Below, piece by piece: positions 1 to 8,290 of a stretch of DNA of 64,000 nt. The notes under the pieces were generated by a model. That model saw only the letters and a list, made by a program, of their open reading frames with translations, ran no database searches and was not told where the DNA came from. The stretch covers positions 62,001 through 126,000 of the forward strand of contig NZ_JJNZ01000017.1 in NCBI RefSeq assembly GCF_000690055.1, written 5' to 3'. The DNA comes from Pseudoalteromonas fuliginea. GTDB taxonomy: Bacteria; Pseudomonadota; Gammaproteobacteria; Enterobacterales; Alteromonadaceae. Numbering within the stretch: the stretch's first letter is position 1; each line of letters begins with the position of its first letter. A program made the translations under genes and the position numbers.

Positions 1-178
1 GGCACATGTAATGAGTTATTTAAATCCTCAAGCGCTTGATGATTGGAATACTGCGCCACAAAATAAACAGATTAATTACCCCAGTGATCCCGCTCCTTTA
101 ATTTTTTGGCTGCTTAAAAAACAATGGAATAATACACACTCATTACATAAAGGTTTATGGGGAAGTGTGAATTTATAA
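1..178 (+). CDS. C-terminal fragment of an unidentified protein
   Basis: An open frame enters from the left edge (first full codon at base 2) and stops at TAA 176-178, giving the last 58 residues of a protein. The fragment has no motif I recognise; it is Asn- and Trp-rich and ends in GLWGSVNL. I cannot assign a family. It is co-directional with the chemotaxis receptor gene but separated from it by 120 bases of AT-rich DNA, so it is probably a separate transcription unit. Confidence 0.6.
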   Translation, partial: AHVMSYLNPQALDDWNTAPQNKQINYPSDPAPLIFWLLKKQWNNTHSLHKGLWGSVNL

Positions 179-298
179 TGATGAAAACTAAAATTAACAA
201 CACTAAATAACTATATAAAATAAAAATTTATTAATTTAATTAGTTGCTTTGACTCAATAAGCTATAATATTAAAGCATATTTAATAAAGGCGTTTGCG

Positions 299-2179
299 AT
301 GATTTTTTTACAAAATTTAACTATTAAACGACGTTTGCAATTAAACGCAGTCGTTGTTGGTTTAGCTATGGTGATTCTTTTATGTGTGATCATTTTTGAA
401 TCACGTACAACCTTAAATTTAAATAAGACTATTCAATTAGCAGAAGAGCTTAATGTACATGCACTAGCACTGCGTAAACATGAGAAAAATTTTCTATTTT
501 ATAAGCACGAAGAAGCGTTAACTGAATTTGAAACTGATTTTAAGCAGTTAAGTAGTAAAATTACAAAATTAAAGCAATCAATGAGCCAACAAGGTATTTC
601 TGCTGCTCAGGTTGAGCATTTTGAGCAACTAATTAATAGTTATAACAATGATTTTAATACTGTTGTTAAATTACAAAAAGAGATTGGGCTGAATCCTAAA
701 GATGGCTTATATGGTAAGCTCAGAGCTGCTGTGCATGAAGTCGAAGTACTGCTGAAAGAGCAGCAAAACTACAAGCTTTTATCATCTATGTTGCAACTTA
801 GGCGCTCAGAAAAAGATTTCATGCTGAGATTTGATATTAAATACCTAGGGCGTTTTAATGAAGGCATAAATACGTTTAAGCAACAGATAGCATCGACTGA
901 TCTGCTAAGCAGCTACAAAGCAAAAATAACCCCTTTGATTGATATGTATCAAAATGAGTTTGAAACACTTGTACAAGCGCAAACAGCATTAGGTTTAGAC
1001 CTTAATTCTGGTGCGTTAGGTGTTATGCGAGAAAGCGTCAATAAAAGCGATGTAATTGTTACTCAAATTGTTAAAGAAACAAAACTACAAGTTGAAAAGA
1101 GTGTAGAGCAAGCACAATTTTTAGCCATTTTGGTTTTTGTAATTGCAGGTGTGATTGTTCTAGCGCTTGTTTACTTTACCAGTCACTCAATCATTGTACC
1201 TATAGAGCGTGTTTATCACACCATTAACGACATTCGTCGTAATAATGATTTAAGTGTGATGATAGAGCAAACAGGTAAAGATGAAATTACCACCATGACA
1301 ATCGATTTTAATAGCCTCATTGGTGACTTTAGAAACTTAATAAATGAAGTCAACACGGCTTTAAATACGCTTAATGTAGCCACTGAGCATTTATCAGAAA
1401 GCACTGCAGCAACAAGTTCAGGTATGCAAGAGCAACTTCATGAAGCAGATATGGTAGCAACCGCGGCAACTGAAATGCAGGCGACTATTCAAGATATTTC
1501 TCATAATACCGAAGCAGCAGCCAAAAAAGCGGAATCGACCAACTTAAGTGCACAGCAAGGGCGTAATGAAGTGGATTCAACGGTTAAGCATATTAGAGAC
1601 CTATCTGAATCCCTTGGGAATGCATCGAGTGTGGTATCACAGCTCGAAAAAGATGGGGAGACAATTGGTTCTGTGCTTGATGTGATCCGTGGTATTGCTG
1701 AGCAAACAAATTTACTCGCACTTAATGCTGCAATTGAAGCTGCTCGAGCTGGTGAGTATGGTCGTGGTTTTGCCGTAGTAGCAGATGAAGTCCGCTCACT
1801 TGCACAACGTACACAAGAGTCTACTAGCGAGATTGAAGGGATTATTAATACATTACAACAGCGCACTCAAGAAGTTGTGAGTATTATGCATCAGTGTCGT
1901 TCACAAGGCGATGAAAGTGCCTCGCAAGCGATTAAGGCTGGAGAATTATTAGGTGCAATTACGGAAGATGTACAAACTATAATGGAAATGAGTACTCAAA
2001 TAGCCGTCGCAATTGACGAGCAAAGCCAAGTGGCGTCAGAGGTTAATAAAAATGTAGTGCGTATTCGTGATATTGCTCAAGATGCATCAGGGCATGCCGC
2101 GAACAATGCACAAACAAGTGAAGAAGTATCTGAGCAGGCTCGTGTGTTATTTAGCGCGATTGATAAGTTTAAGGTATAA
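299..2179 (+). CDS. Methyl-accepting chemotaxis protein
   Basis: A transmembrane chemoreceptor that would signal to CheA/CheW. Residues 16-33 form the first membrane segment. Residues 34-272 form a mostly helical periplasmic sensor, and 273-295 form the second membrane segment. A HAMP linker follows, then a long cytoplasmic coiled coil. The highly conserved hairpin tip lies at about 464-510 (IAEQTNLLALNAAIEAARAG, then GRGFAVVADEVRSLAQRT). At 626 aa it is of usual length for a sensor with an all-helical ligand domain. It ends in FSAIDKFKV with no NWETF-type CheR/CheB tether. AAGG 8 bases upstream of the ATG acts as ribosome-binding site. No che genes are nearby, so it is an orphan receptor; the ligand cannot be predicted. 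Confidence 0.95.
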   Translation: MIFLQNLTIKRRLQLNAVVVGLAMVILLCVIIFESRTTLNLNKTIQLAEELNVHALALRKHEKNFLFYKHEEALTEFETDFKQLSSKITKLKQSMSQQGISAAQVEHFEQLINSYNNDFNTVVKLQKEIGLNPKDGLYGKLRAAVHEVEVLLKEQQNYKLLSSMLQLRRSEKDFMLRFDIKYLGRFNEGINTFKQQIASTDLLSSYKAKITPLIDMYQNEFETLVQAQTALGLDLNSGALGVMRESVNKSDVIVTQIVKETKLQVEKSVEQAQFLAILVFVIAGVIVLALVYFTSHSIIVPIERVYHTINDIRRNNDLSVMIEQTGKDEITTMTIDFNSLIGDFRNLINEVNTALNTLNVATEHLSESTAATSSGMQEQLHEADMVATAATEMQATIQDISHNTEAAAKKAESTNLSAQQGRNEVDSTVKHIRDLSESLGNASSVVSQLEKDGETIGSVLDVIRGIAEQTNLLALNAAIEAARAGEYGRGFAVVADEVRSLAQRTQESTSEIEGIINTLQQRTQEVVSIMHQCRSQGDESASQAIKAGELLGAITEDVQTIMEMSTQIAVAIDEQSQVASEVNKNVVRIRDIAQDASGHAANNAQTSEEVSEQARVLFSAIDKFKV

Positions 2180-2198
2180 ATAAAGCTTGTAAAAAATA

Positions 2199-2231
2199 AC
2201 CAATAAAGTTTAAGGAATAAACTTTATTGGT
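2199..2231 (-). terminator. Hairpin terminator after the hslVU-DUF971 unit
   Basis: A perfect 14-bp inverted repeat (arms 2199-2212 and 2218-2231, loop AGGAA) overlaps the stop codon of the DUF971 gene. Read on the minus strand it is followed by TATTTTTTA, as expected for a Rho-independent terminator. On the plus strand there is no T-run, so termination of the chemoreceptor transcript here is less certain. Confidence 0.75.
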
Positions 2232-2584
2232 ACACTGTCTTTACTTTGCTTGAGCTCAATTACACGCTCTAAATATTCAGCCCACAATGTATCGTGCTGC
2301 TCTTGCAGTTTTACAAAATAGTGCCAGCTAAATAACCCGCTATTATGGCCATCATCAAAATCTAAGCGCAAGGCATAGTGTCCAACAGGTGCAATACTTT
2401 TTATTCCTACATCTTGCTTATTAAGTACTAGCTTCATTGGACCAGAGCCATGGCCTTGCACTTCAGCAGAAGGGGAGTGAACACGTAAAAATTCACAGCT
2501 AAAGACGGCTTGGCTGTCATCATCAAAGTAAACATCTAGGTTTTTACTCACACTGTGGTAATGCACTTTTGTTACGTGTTTCAT
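2210..2584 (-). CDS. DUF971 (GBBH-like N-terminal domain) protein
   Basis: A 124-residue cytoplasmic protein made of a single DUF971 domain, the fold found at the N-terminus of gamma-butyrobetaine hydroxylase. Supporting features are the opening with KVHYHSVSKNLDVYFDD, the central FSCEFLRVHSPSAEVQGHG block, and the end LDFDDGHNSGLFSWHYF, all characteristic of the family. No catalytic oxygenase domain is present. It sits directly downstream of hslU in the same direction, an arrangement I associate with related marine gammaproteobacteria, but a terminator-like hairpin lies between them. Molecular function is unknown; annotation by domain is firm, role is not. Confidence 0.8.
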   Translation of the reverse strand: MKHVTKVHYHSVSKNLDVYFDDDSQAVFSCEFLRVHSPSAEVQGHGSGPMKLVLNKQDVGIKSIAPVGHYALRLDFDDGHNSGLFSWHYFVKLQEQHDTLWAEYLERVIELKQSKDSVPIKFIP

Positions 2585-2600
2585 TTAATATATCCCATTA

Positions 2601-2625
2601 AAAAGCCTCCAATATGGAGGCTTTT
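2601..2625 (-). terminator. Terminator between hslU and the DUF971 gene
   Basis: Perfect 10-bp stem AAAAGCCTCC / GGAGGCTTTT with loop AATAT. On the minus strand the stem runs into a short T-tract, placing a Rho-independent terminator 22 bases after the hslU stop. It may be partial, letting some transcripts continue into the DUF971 gene. Confidence 0.75.
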
Positions 2626-2646
2626 AGTATAACGTTTATATTCGTT

Positions 2647-3975
2647 TTATAGAATAAAGCGGCTTAAGTCTTCATCTTCAACAAGTGCACCTAAGTGTTT
2701 TTCAACATAAGCGGCATCGATTACTAAAGACGAACCTGCTTTTTCAGAAGCATCGTATGAAATCTCTTCCATCAATCTTTCCATTACAGTATGAAGACGA
2801 CGAGCACCGATGTTTTCGGTTTTTTCGTTAACTTGCCAAGCGGCTTTAGCAATACGCTCAATTGCATCATCACTAAACTCAATTGATACCTGTTCAGTTT
2901 TAAGTAGCTCGCGTTGCTGCTCAGTAAGCGATGCATGAGGCTCTGTAAGGATGCGTTTAAAGTCATCTGCAGTGAGTGCTTCAAGTTCTACTCGAATCGG
3001 TAAGCGACCTTGTAGCTCTGGGATCATATCTGATGGCTTTGCCATCTGAAACGCACCAGAGGCAATAAACAACATATGGTCAGTTTTAACCATGCCGTGT
3101 TTAGTGTTTACTGTTGAGCCTTCAATTAGCGGTAGCAAGTCGCGCTGAACACCTTCTCGGCTCACATCAGGGCCTGAAGAATCGCCGCGCTTACAAATTT
3201 TGTCTATTTCATCAATAAACACAATACCGTTTTGCTCTACTGCAAAAATAGCTTGTTCTTTTAGCTCTTCAGGATTTACTAATTTAGCGGCTTCTTCTTC
3301 CGTTAATAGTTTGAAGGCTTCTTTGATTTTTAGTTTACGTTTAGTACGCTTATCGCCGCCCATGTTTTGAAACATGCTTTGTAGCTGGTTGGTCATATCT
3401 TCCATACCAGGAGGCGCCATAATTTCTACGTTTGGTTGTGCTTGTGCTAAATCGATTTCAATTTCTTTATCATCTAACTGACCTTCACGTAGCTTTTTAC
3501 GGAATGTTTGGCGTGTTGATGAATTATCGTCGCGTTGGCTTTCGCCAAATTGGTCTTTTGCAGGAGGTAAAAGGGCATCTAAAATGCGCTCTTCTGCTGC
3601 TTCTTCGGCGCGATGTTTAAACTTTTTAGTCTGCTGTTCGCGAGTCATTTTAATTGATACATCGACTAAATCGCGTATGATTGTCTCAACTTCTTTACCA
3701 ACATAGCCAACTTCAGTGAACTTAGTAGCTTCTACTTTAATGAATGGCGCATTCGCTAATTTTGCTAAACGGCGTGCAATTTCTGTTTTACCTACGCCGG
3801 TTGGACCAATCATTAAAATATTTTTTGGTGTTACTTCGCTGCGTAAATCTTCATTTAATTGCATACGACGCCAGCGATTACGAAGCGCGATAGCTACTGC
3901 TTTTTTAGCTTTAGCCTGACCTATAATATGCTGATCTAGCTCGTGAACAATTTCTCTTGGGGTCATATCAGACAT
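2647..3975 (-). CDS. hslU: HslU, ATPase subunit of the HslUV protease
   Basis: AAA+ (Clp/HSP100 class) unfoldase that forms a hexameric ring and feeds substrates to the HslV peptidase in the cytosol. Walker A GPTGVGKT is at residues 57-64 and Walker B VFIDEIDK near 251-258. The variable I domain lies between them (about 110-240). The sensor-2 region [12 protein letters not shown] precedes the C-terminal tail DLSRFIL, which in the family inserts into HslV and activates it. The 442-aa length equals the E. coli protein within one residue. It follows hslV by 11 bases on the minus strand, so the two are co-expressed from the heat-shock-type promoter upstream of hslV. Confidence 0.98.
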   Translation of the reverse strand: MSDMTPREIVHELDQHIIGQAKAKKAVAIALRNRWRRMQLNEDLRSEVTPKNILMIGPTGVGKTEIARRLAKLANAPFIKVEATKFTEVGYVGKEVETIIRDLVDVSIKMTREQQTKKFKHRAEEAAEERILDALLPPAKDQFGESQRDDNSSTRQTFRKKLREGQLDDKEIEIDLAQAQPNVEIMAPPGMEDMTNQLQSMFQNMGGDKRTKRKLKIKEAFKLLTEEEAAKLVNPEELKEQAIFAVEQNGIVFIDEIDKICKRGDSSGPDVSREGVQRDLLPLIEGSTVNTKHGMVKTDHMLFIASGAFQMAKPSDMIPELQGRLPIRVELEALTADDFKRILTEPHASLTEQQRELLKTEQVSIEFSDDAIERIAKAAWQVNEKTENIGARRLHTVMERLMEEISYDASEKAGSSLVIDAAYVEKHLGALVEDEDLSRFIL

Positions 3976-3986
3976 AATAGTTCCTA

Positions 3987-4505
3987 TTATAATTCTTCGA
4001 TTGTTTGGAAGTTATTAGTAAATACGCAGATGTTGCCTGCAATAGTTAAACTTTTTTCTACTATTTCACGAGCGCTTAAGTCGGTATTTTCTAATAAGGC
4101 TGTTGCTGCTGATTGGGCAAAGTTACCACCACTGCCAATTGCAATTAGGTCGTTTTCTGGCTGAACCACATCACCGTTACCGGTAATAATTAAAGAGGCT
4201 GTTTCGTCTGCTACAGCGAGCAGCGCTTCGAGTTTTCGAAGTGCACGGTCACTTCGCCAATCTTTAGCCATTTCTACTGCGGCTTTAGTTAGGTTTCCTT
4301 GGTGCATTTCTAATTTGCTTTCAAAGCGTTCGAAAAGAGTGAAGGCATCAGCAGTACCGCCGGCAAAACCAGCGATTACTTTGCCATTATAAAGGCGTCG
4401 AACTTTGCGGGCGTTGCCCTTCATTACGGTGTTACCAAGGGACACTTGGCCATCGCCGCCAATTACAACTTTGTCGCCGCGGCGAACACTTACGATAGTA
4501 GTCAT
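3987..4505 (-). CDS. hslV: HslV, peptidase subunit of the HslUV protease
   Basis: N-terminal-nucleophile threonine peptidase of the proteasome beta-subunit type that works with HslU. I choose the ATG at 4505, giving [12 protein letters not shown]. Removal of Met exposes the catalytic Thr, which the in-frame ATGs 12-15 bases further upstream would bury. AGGA at the right distance supports this start. The protein has 172 residues. Conserved blocks include [36 protein letters not shown] and [12 protein letters not shown]. It is the first gene of hslVU and carries a short 5' leader with a perfect inverted repeat and a sigma-32-type promoter inside the end of ftsN. Confidence 0.98.
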   Translation of the reverse strand: MTTIVSVRRGDKVVIGGDGQVSLGNTVMKGNARKVRRLYNGKVIAGFAGGTADAFTLFERFESKLEMHQGNLTKAAVEMAKDWRSDRALRKLEALLAVADETASLIITGNGDVVQPENDLIAIGSGGNFAQSAATALLENTDLSAREIVEKSLTIAGNICVFTNNFQTIEEL

Positions 4506-4520
4506 GTTATTCCTCATCAT

Positions 4521-4540
4521 CGAGCTGCAGAGGCAGCTCG
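4521..4540 (-). promoter_or_regulatory. Inverted repeat in the hslV 5' leader
   Basis: A perfect 20-nt inverted repeat (stem CGAGCTGC / GCAGCTCG, loop of four) lies 15 bases before the hslV start. It has no T-tract after it in the direction of transcription, so it is not a terminator. The E. coli hslVU (clpQY) leader is reported to carry a similar 20-nt inverted repeat that stabilises the mRNA; equivalence here is inferred from position and size. Confidence 0.65.
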
Positions 4541-4562
4541 TAAAAAACGATTATGATGAGGT

Positions 4563-4589
4563 TATATGGGTGAATGGTTTATTTTCAAG
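4563..4589 (-). promoter_or_regulatory. Sigma-32-type heat-shock promoter of hslVU
   Basis: On the minus strand CTTGAA (4584-4589) is followed after 13 bases by CCCATATA (4563-4570). This closely matches the sigma-32 consensus CTTGAA-N13-17-CCCCATNT. The -35 element overlaps the ftsN stop codon. Predicted transcription would start near 4555, giving a leader of about 50 nt that contains the inverted repeat. HslUV is a known sigma-32 regulon member in enterobacteria. Confidence 0.75.
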
Positions 4590-5112
4590 TCCAGCCCCAA
4601 ATTCCGCAGCCGACTATTTTTACACGTTTAAGTTTGTTTTTATCGCTTTCGGCTTGGCGTTTGGTTTTATAAGGGCCTAAACGTACTTTATACCAAGTAC
4701 CATTGCTGCCTTCAGCCTGTTTTATCTCAGAAATGAGCCCTGCAAATGCGATTTTAGCTTTTAACGATTCAGCTTGTGCATGAGTTCTGAACGAACCGCA
4801 TTGCATAACATAAGGACCTTTTTGCTCAAGTTCTTTTACTTCAACTTGAATCTCGTGGTTTCTAATTTCTTTAATAAATTCCGGCGTGCGTGGAATAACA
4901 ACTTCTACTTTTTCAGGCGCAGTTGGGTGAGCTTGCTTTTCGACAAGTTTTGGATCGGCATTACTTTTAATAAACCATAATCCGTAAACGAAACCACCTA
5001 CAAGTAAAATAGCAATGCTCACTAAAAAAATTGGAAATGGTTTTTTAGTGGGTGCTTTTTTAGTGTTTTTTCTATTTGCTGGTTTTTTGTTAATGTAATC
5101 GTGCTGTGCCAT
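4585..5112 (-). CDS. ftsN: FtsN-like cell division protein with SPOR domain
   Basis: Late divisome protein that triggers septal peptidoglycan synthesis. The first residues MAQHDYINKK match the FtsN cytoplasmic start. A basic stretch follows, then one membrane segment (27-48), a short periplasmic linker (49-97), and a C-terminal SPOR domain (about 98-172) that binds denuded septal glycan. At 175 aa it is much shorter than E. coli FtsN (319 aa); the long Gln-rich linker is missing and the essential short helices are not obvious. It lies between priA and hslV on the same strand, where FtsN is expected from synteny. The family could also be called generically a SPOR-domain protein, but the start and context favour FtsN. 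Confidence 0.88.
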   Translation of the reverse strand: MAQHDYINKKPANRKNTKKAPTKKPFPIFLVSIAILLVGGFVYGLWFIKSNADPKLVEKQAHPTAPEKVEVVIPRTPEFIKEIRNHEIQVEVKELEQKGPYVMQCGSFRTHAQAESLKAKIAFAGLISEIKQAEGSNGTWYKVRLGPYKTKRQAESDKNKLKRVKIVGCGIWGWT

Positions 5113-5132
5113 AGCGTTATTTTGGCCTTAAC

Positions 5133-7319
5133 CTAAATCATGTCTATAGGGTCTACGTCTAAGCTCCAGCGCACTTTTTGTGCAAGTTTGCTTGAGCTTA
5201 AATAATCAACCATTTGCGCAAGGTACTGATGTAATATGCGACGATCTTGCGCTTGAATATGTAATTGAAAGCGATACATACCTGCGACTTTTTCAAGAGG
5301 TGCAGGGATCGGACCGAGCAATTGTATACCAGATACCCCATTCACAGGAACCAAATCCGTCAAAAAATCGACGACTAGTTTAATACTATGTCCTTGTGCA
5401 CGGACAATGGCCATATTTGTAATGGGTGGTAAGTCCGCATCATCGCGCTCACTAAGGGCAAAACGGGCAAAATCCTGATAACCGTTATTAACTAAGTCTT
5501 GTAAAAGTGGGTGCTCTGGAAAGTGTGTTTGTAATAATACTTGGCCAGGCTCCCCTGAACGTCCTGCACGACCAGCTACCTGAGTAACTAACTGTGCTAA
5601 ATGCTCTGTCGCTCTAAAATCGCATGAATATAACCCGCTATCAACGTCTAAAATTATAACGAGGCTTACATCTGCAAAGTGATGACCTTTAGCAAGCATT
5701 TGTGTGCCTACTAAAATACGCGCCCCCCCTAAGTTAATTTCATCGAGTGCCTTTTCAAGGCTACCTTTACGGCGAGTTGAATCGCGGTCTATGCGAGTAA
5801 CGGGTGTATCAGGGAATTCGGTTGATAAAAATTCTTCAATTTGCTCTGTGCCTTTGCCGTTAGGAAATATTTGCGTGCTGCCACAATCAGGGCATTGGTG
5901 AGGAACAGGGTACTGGTCGCCACAGTGATGGCAGATCATTTGCCCAATCGCTTTGTGAAAAGTGGCGCTGGTGCTGCAGCGTTTACATTCACTTAGCCAG
6001 CCACACTCATGGCAAATAAGAGTGGGTGAGAAACCTCGACGATTTAAAAACACCATAACCTGTTTACCGCGGTTTAAATGTTGTCGCATAGTGGCAAGGC
6101 TAGCATGTGCAATACCTGCTTGGTCGGGCTGACCTTTCATATCGAGTAACTTAAACTGGTTGTCGGTGGCTGTTTGCGCGCGCTCGGTTAAGCTTAATAA
6201 CTGATATTTGTTATTAAGTGCTTTGTGGAGCGTTTCAAGCGCGGGTGTGGCGCTGCCTAATATAAGCGGAATTTTATGCTGAAAAGCTCTATAAGCGGCT
6301 AAATCACGAGCATGGTAACGAAGGGTATCTTGTTGTTTAAATGACGAGTCGTGTTCTTCGTCAACAACAATCATACCGAGTTTTAAAAATGGCAGAAAAA
6401 TACTCGAACGTGTGCCAATAACTATCGCACAACTGCCTTTTTCACAAAATCGCCATGTTTGTAGGCGTTCGTTGTCGGTAAGTGCTGAGTGCCAAAGCAT
6501 AACAGGTGTATCTGGGAAGCGGCGACGAAAACGGTTTACCGTTTGCGGTGTTAGGCCGATTTCGGGCACGAGTACGAGGGCTTGCTCGCCACGTTTTAAT
6601 ACTTCTTCTAAGCACTGTAAATACACTTCAGTTTTACCACTGCCCGTTACGCCTTCTAATAAAAAGCTGCTAAAACCGGTACTTTGATTGATTGCTGTAC
6701 AGGCCACTGCTTGTTCTTTATTAAGTACAGGTTTACTACCGACGGTTGGCGCAACGCTTTGCCATTGGTTATCGTGTTCGATAGTTTGTGTGATGAGTTC
6801 TTTAGCAATGAGGCTATCTATTGTTTTTTTACTAAAGCCAAGTGCTTTTAGTTCGGTTAACGATGACTTACCTGATTGTGATAACTGCTTTAATAAGTTG
6901 AGTTGAGTTTTAGCTTTTAATGACGGTACTTTAGCGCCTTTTTCGGTAAGCATTACCATGTTAATGCTTGTTTTGTCTGGTGATTCACCTTGGCGTAGTG
7001 CACTAGGCAGAGCTATATGAATCGTTTCGCCGAGTGGGTAACAATAATAACGCGCTGTAAAACTAAGGAGATCTAAATGTTCGCTAGATAATATTGGGGT
7101 ATCGTCGATAACTTCAAAAATGCTTTTAATTTTACTCTCGGGTACTTCAGTACTCTTTTTTACTGCTAATATAACAGCCACTTTACGCTGATTACCAAAG
7201 GGTACCAAAACGCGCATTCCGGGCTTCAGATCAGAAACCAAGCCTGAGAGCTGTTCATCTACTTTATAATCAAAGGTGCGCGGTAATGGGACTTTAATAG
7301 CAACTTCAACAAAACGCAT
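5133..7319 (-). CDS. priA: Primosomal protein N' (PriA helicase)
   Basis: Superfamily 2 3'-5' DNA helicase that restarts stalled replication forks by loading the primosome. The N-terminal DNA 3'-end-binding domain (MRFVEVAIKVPLPRTFDY) is followed by a winged helix. The helicase core has Walker A GVTGSGKT at 223-230 and a DEEH box. A zinc-binding insert carries paired cysteines (CHECGWLSECKRC, then CHHCGDQYPVPHQCPDCGS). The 728-aa length equals the family norm. It is divergent from rpmE, as in E. coli, and precedes ftsN by 20 bases. Confidence 0.98.
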   Translation of the reverse strand: MRFVEVAIKVPLPRTFDYKVDEQLSGLVSDLKPGMRVLVPFGNQRKVAVILAVKKSTEVPESKIKSIFEVIDDTPILSSEHLDLLSFTARYYCYPLGETIHIALPSALRQGESPDKTSINMVMLTEKGAKVPSLKAKTQLNLLKQLSQSGKSSLTELKALGFSKKTIDSLIAKELITQTIEHDNQWQSVAPTVGSKPVLNKEQAVACTAINQSTGFSSFLLEGVTGSGKTEVYLQCLEEVLKRGEQALVLVPEIGLTPQTVNRFRRRFPDTPVMLWHSALTDNERLQTWRFCEKGSCAIVIGTRSSIFLPFLKLGMIVVDEEHDSSFKQQDTLRYHARDLAAYRAFQHKIPLILGSATPALETLHKALNNKYQLLSLTERAQTATDNQFKLLDMKGQPDQAGIAHASLATMRQHLNRGKQVMVFLNRRGFSPTLICHECGWLSECKRCSTSATFHKAIGQMICHHCGDQYPVPHQCPDCGSTQIFPNGKGTEQIEEFLSTEFPDTPVTRIDRDSTRRKGSLEKALDEINLGGARILVGTQMLAKGHHFADVSLVIILDVDSGLYSCDFRATEHLAQLVTQVAGRAGRSGEPGQVLLQTHFPEHPLLQDLVNNGYQDFARFALSERDDADLPPITNMAIVRAQGHSIKLVVDFLTDLVPVNGVSGIQLLGPIPAPLEKVAGMYRFQLHIQAQDRRILHQYLAQMVDYLSSSKLAQKVRWSLDVDPIDMI

Positions 7320-7439
7320 AACAACTCAACCAATAAAATTAATGGTGTAATGTACTAAATATACAGTTAAAAACCTACTAGCAAATTATAGTCATTTTAT
7401 TATTTGGTTACTTTTTTAGCAAAAAATTATAATTAAACC

Positions 7440-7468
7440 TTGTGTGCTCGGTAGTTGTTGGATAAAAT
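7440..7468 (+). promoter_or_regulatory. Candidate sigma-70 promoter for rpmE
   Basis: TTGTGT (7440-7445), a 17-base spacer and TAAAAT (7463-7468). The -10 matches consensus at five of six positions and the spacing is ideal; the -35 is weak. It would give a leader of about 75 nt before rpmE. Confidence 0.5.
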
Positions 7469-7499
7469 CCGCCACCAACAAATTTGTTTTAACGACGTA

Positions 7500-7551
7500 T
7501 GGTACCAAACTACGGGTTTGGAGAGCGATGCGGCCTTAACTAGAGGTTTCT
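7500..7551 (+). promoter_or_regulatory. Structured rpmE leader, possible L31 autoregulatory site
   Basis: The leader contains the stem CCAAAC / GTTTGG (7505-7510 with 7516-7521, loop TACGG). An AG-rich stretch and the ribosome-binding site AGAGG (7542-7546) follow. Free L31 is known to repress its own mRNA in E. coli, and L31 leader motifs are described in gammaproteobacteria. I infer, from position and structure only, that this is such a leader. Confidence 0.45.
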
Positions 7552-7767
7552 ATGAAAGAAGGTATTCACCCTAAGTACGAAGTAATTTCAGCAACATGTT
7601 CATGCGGAAATGAATTCGAAACAAGCTCTACTCTTTGTAAAAACATTCACTTAGACGTATGTTCTGCGTGTCACCCGTTTTACACTGGTAAGCAAAAAGT
7701 TTTAGACACTGGCGGACGTGTTGATCGTTTCAACAAGCGTTTCGGTGCACTTGGTAGCAAGAAGTAA
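7552..7767 (+). CDS. rpmE: Ribosomal protein bL31, zinc-binding type
   Basis: Large-subunit protein L31 (71 aa) bridging the two ribosomal subunits. The four zinc-ligand cysteines are all present at positions 16, 18, 37 and 40, so this is the zinc-containing (C+) form rather than the zinc-free paralog (YkgM type). The conserved C-terminal run [11 protein letters not shown] is intact. It is divergent from priA, as in E. coli, and ends at a strong terminator. Confidence 0.98.
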   Translation: MKEGIHPKYEVISATCSCGNEFETSSTLCKNIHLDVCSACHPFYTGKQKVLDTGGRVDRFNKRFGALGSKK

Positions 7768-7788
7768 TTTTTGCTATTTAGTTAAAAG

Positions 7789-7811
7789 AAGCACCTTAGG
7801 GTGCTTTTTTT
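7789..7811 (+). terminator. Rho-independent terminator of rpmE
   Basis: Stem AAGCACC / GGTGCTT with loop TTAG, followed by a T-run to 7811, 21 bases after the rpmE stop. Confidence 0.9.
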
Positions 7812-8290
7812 GTGCCTGAAATTTATCTTTACGTGCTTTTCCTGCCTATTTATACGTTATCTCCTTTGCATAACTATTTCTTGTTCTTATTCTGAGTATG
7901 CATAAACCTTTGCAGACAAAGTACGTAATAGTCTCTATATTTTGAAGTGTTCATTTTTTAACTAAGTTGTTAAATGTAGCTAACGTGAAGATAAATGTTT
8001 TTAAAGTAGACTATTAAGCTGTTTATAGTTATTTATACTAAAAATTTGATAGTCGTTTTTAGAGAAAATGGCTCGCGGCTAAAAGTACCTCTAAAAATGC
8101 TTTTTATATGAATTTCTATTTATGAAATGTCGCTATATCTTCGCAAAGTTACTGAAAAACCTCTTAAAATTAATGAATCTAGCATATAACAGGATAGACC
8201 TGATATTGCTTGGAATTTAAAAATAATAAGGGTATCGTAACCCAGACAACACCTCTCACTTTAACTTAAATTGCAGGATACAATCGCGTT
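7812..8290. other. Intergenic stretch before the malic enzyme gene
   Basis: About 480 AT-rich bases with no supportable gene in any frame, no tRNA-like fold and no clear terminator or repeat. It must contain the promoter of the malic enzyme gene, but I do not see one convincing pair of boxes. GCAGGA near 8273 is a possible ribosome-binding site. Confidence 0.5.

Noticed and set aside
4521-4540. Terminator of ftsN
   Set aside because: In the direction of transcription the T-rich stretch precedes the stem rather than following it, so it is better read as a leader structure of hslV.
4405-4680. 91-codon plus-strand frame over the hslV-ftsN junction
   Set aside because: It is antisense to two well-supported genes and shows no domain.
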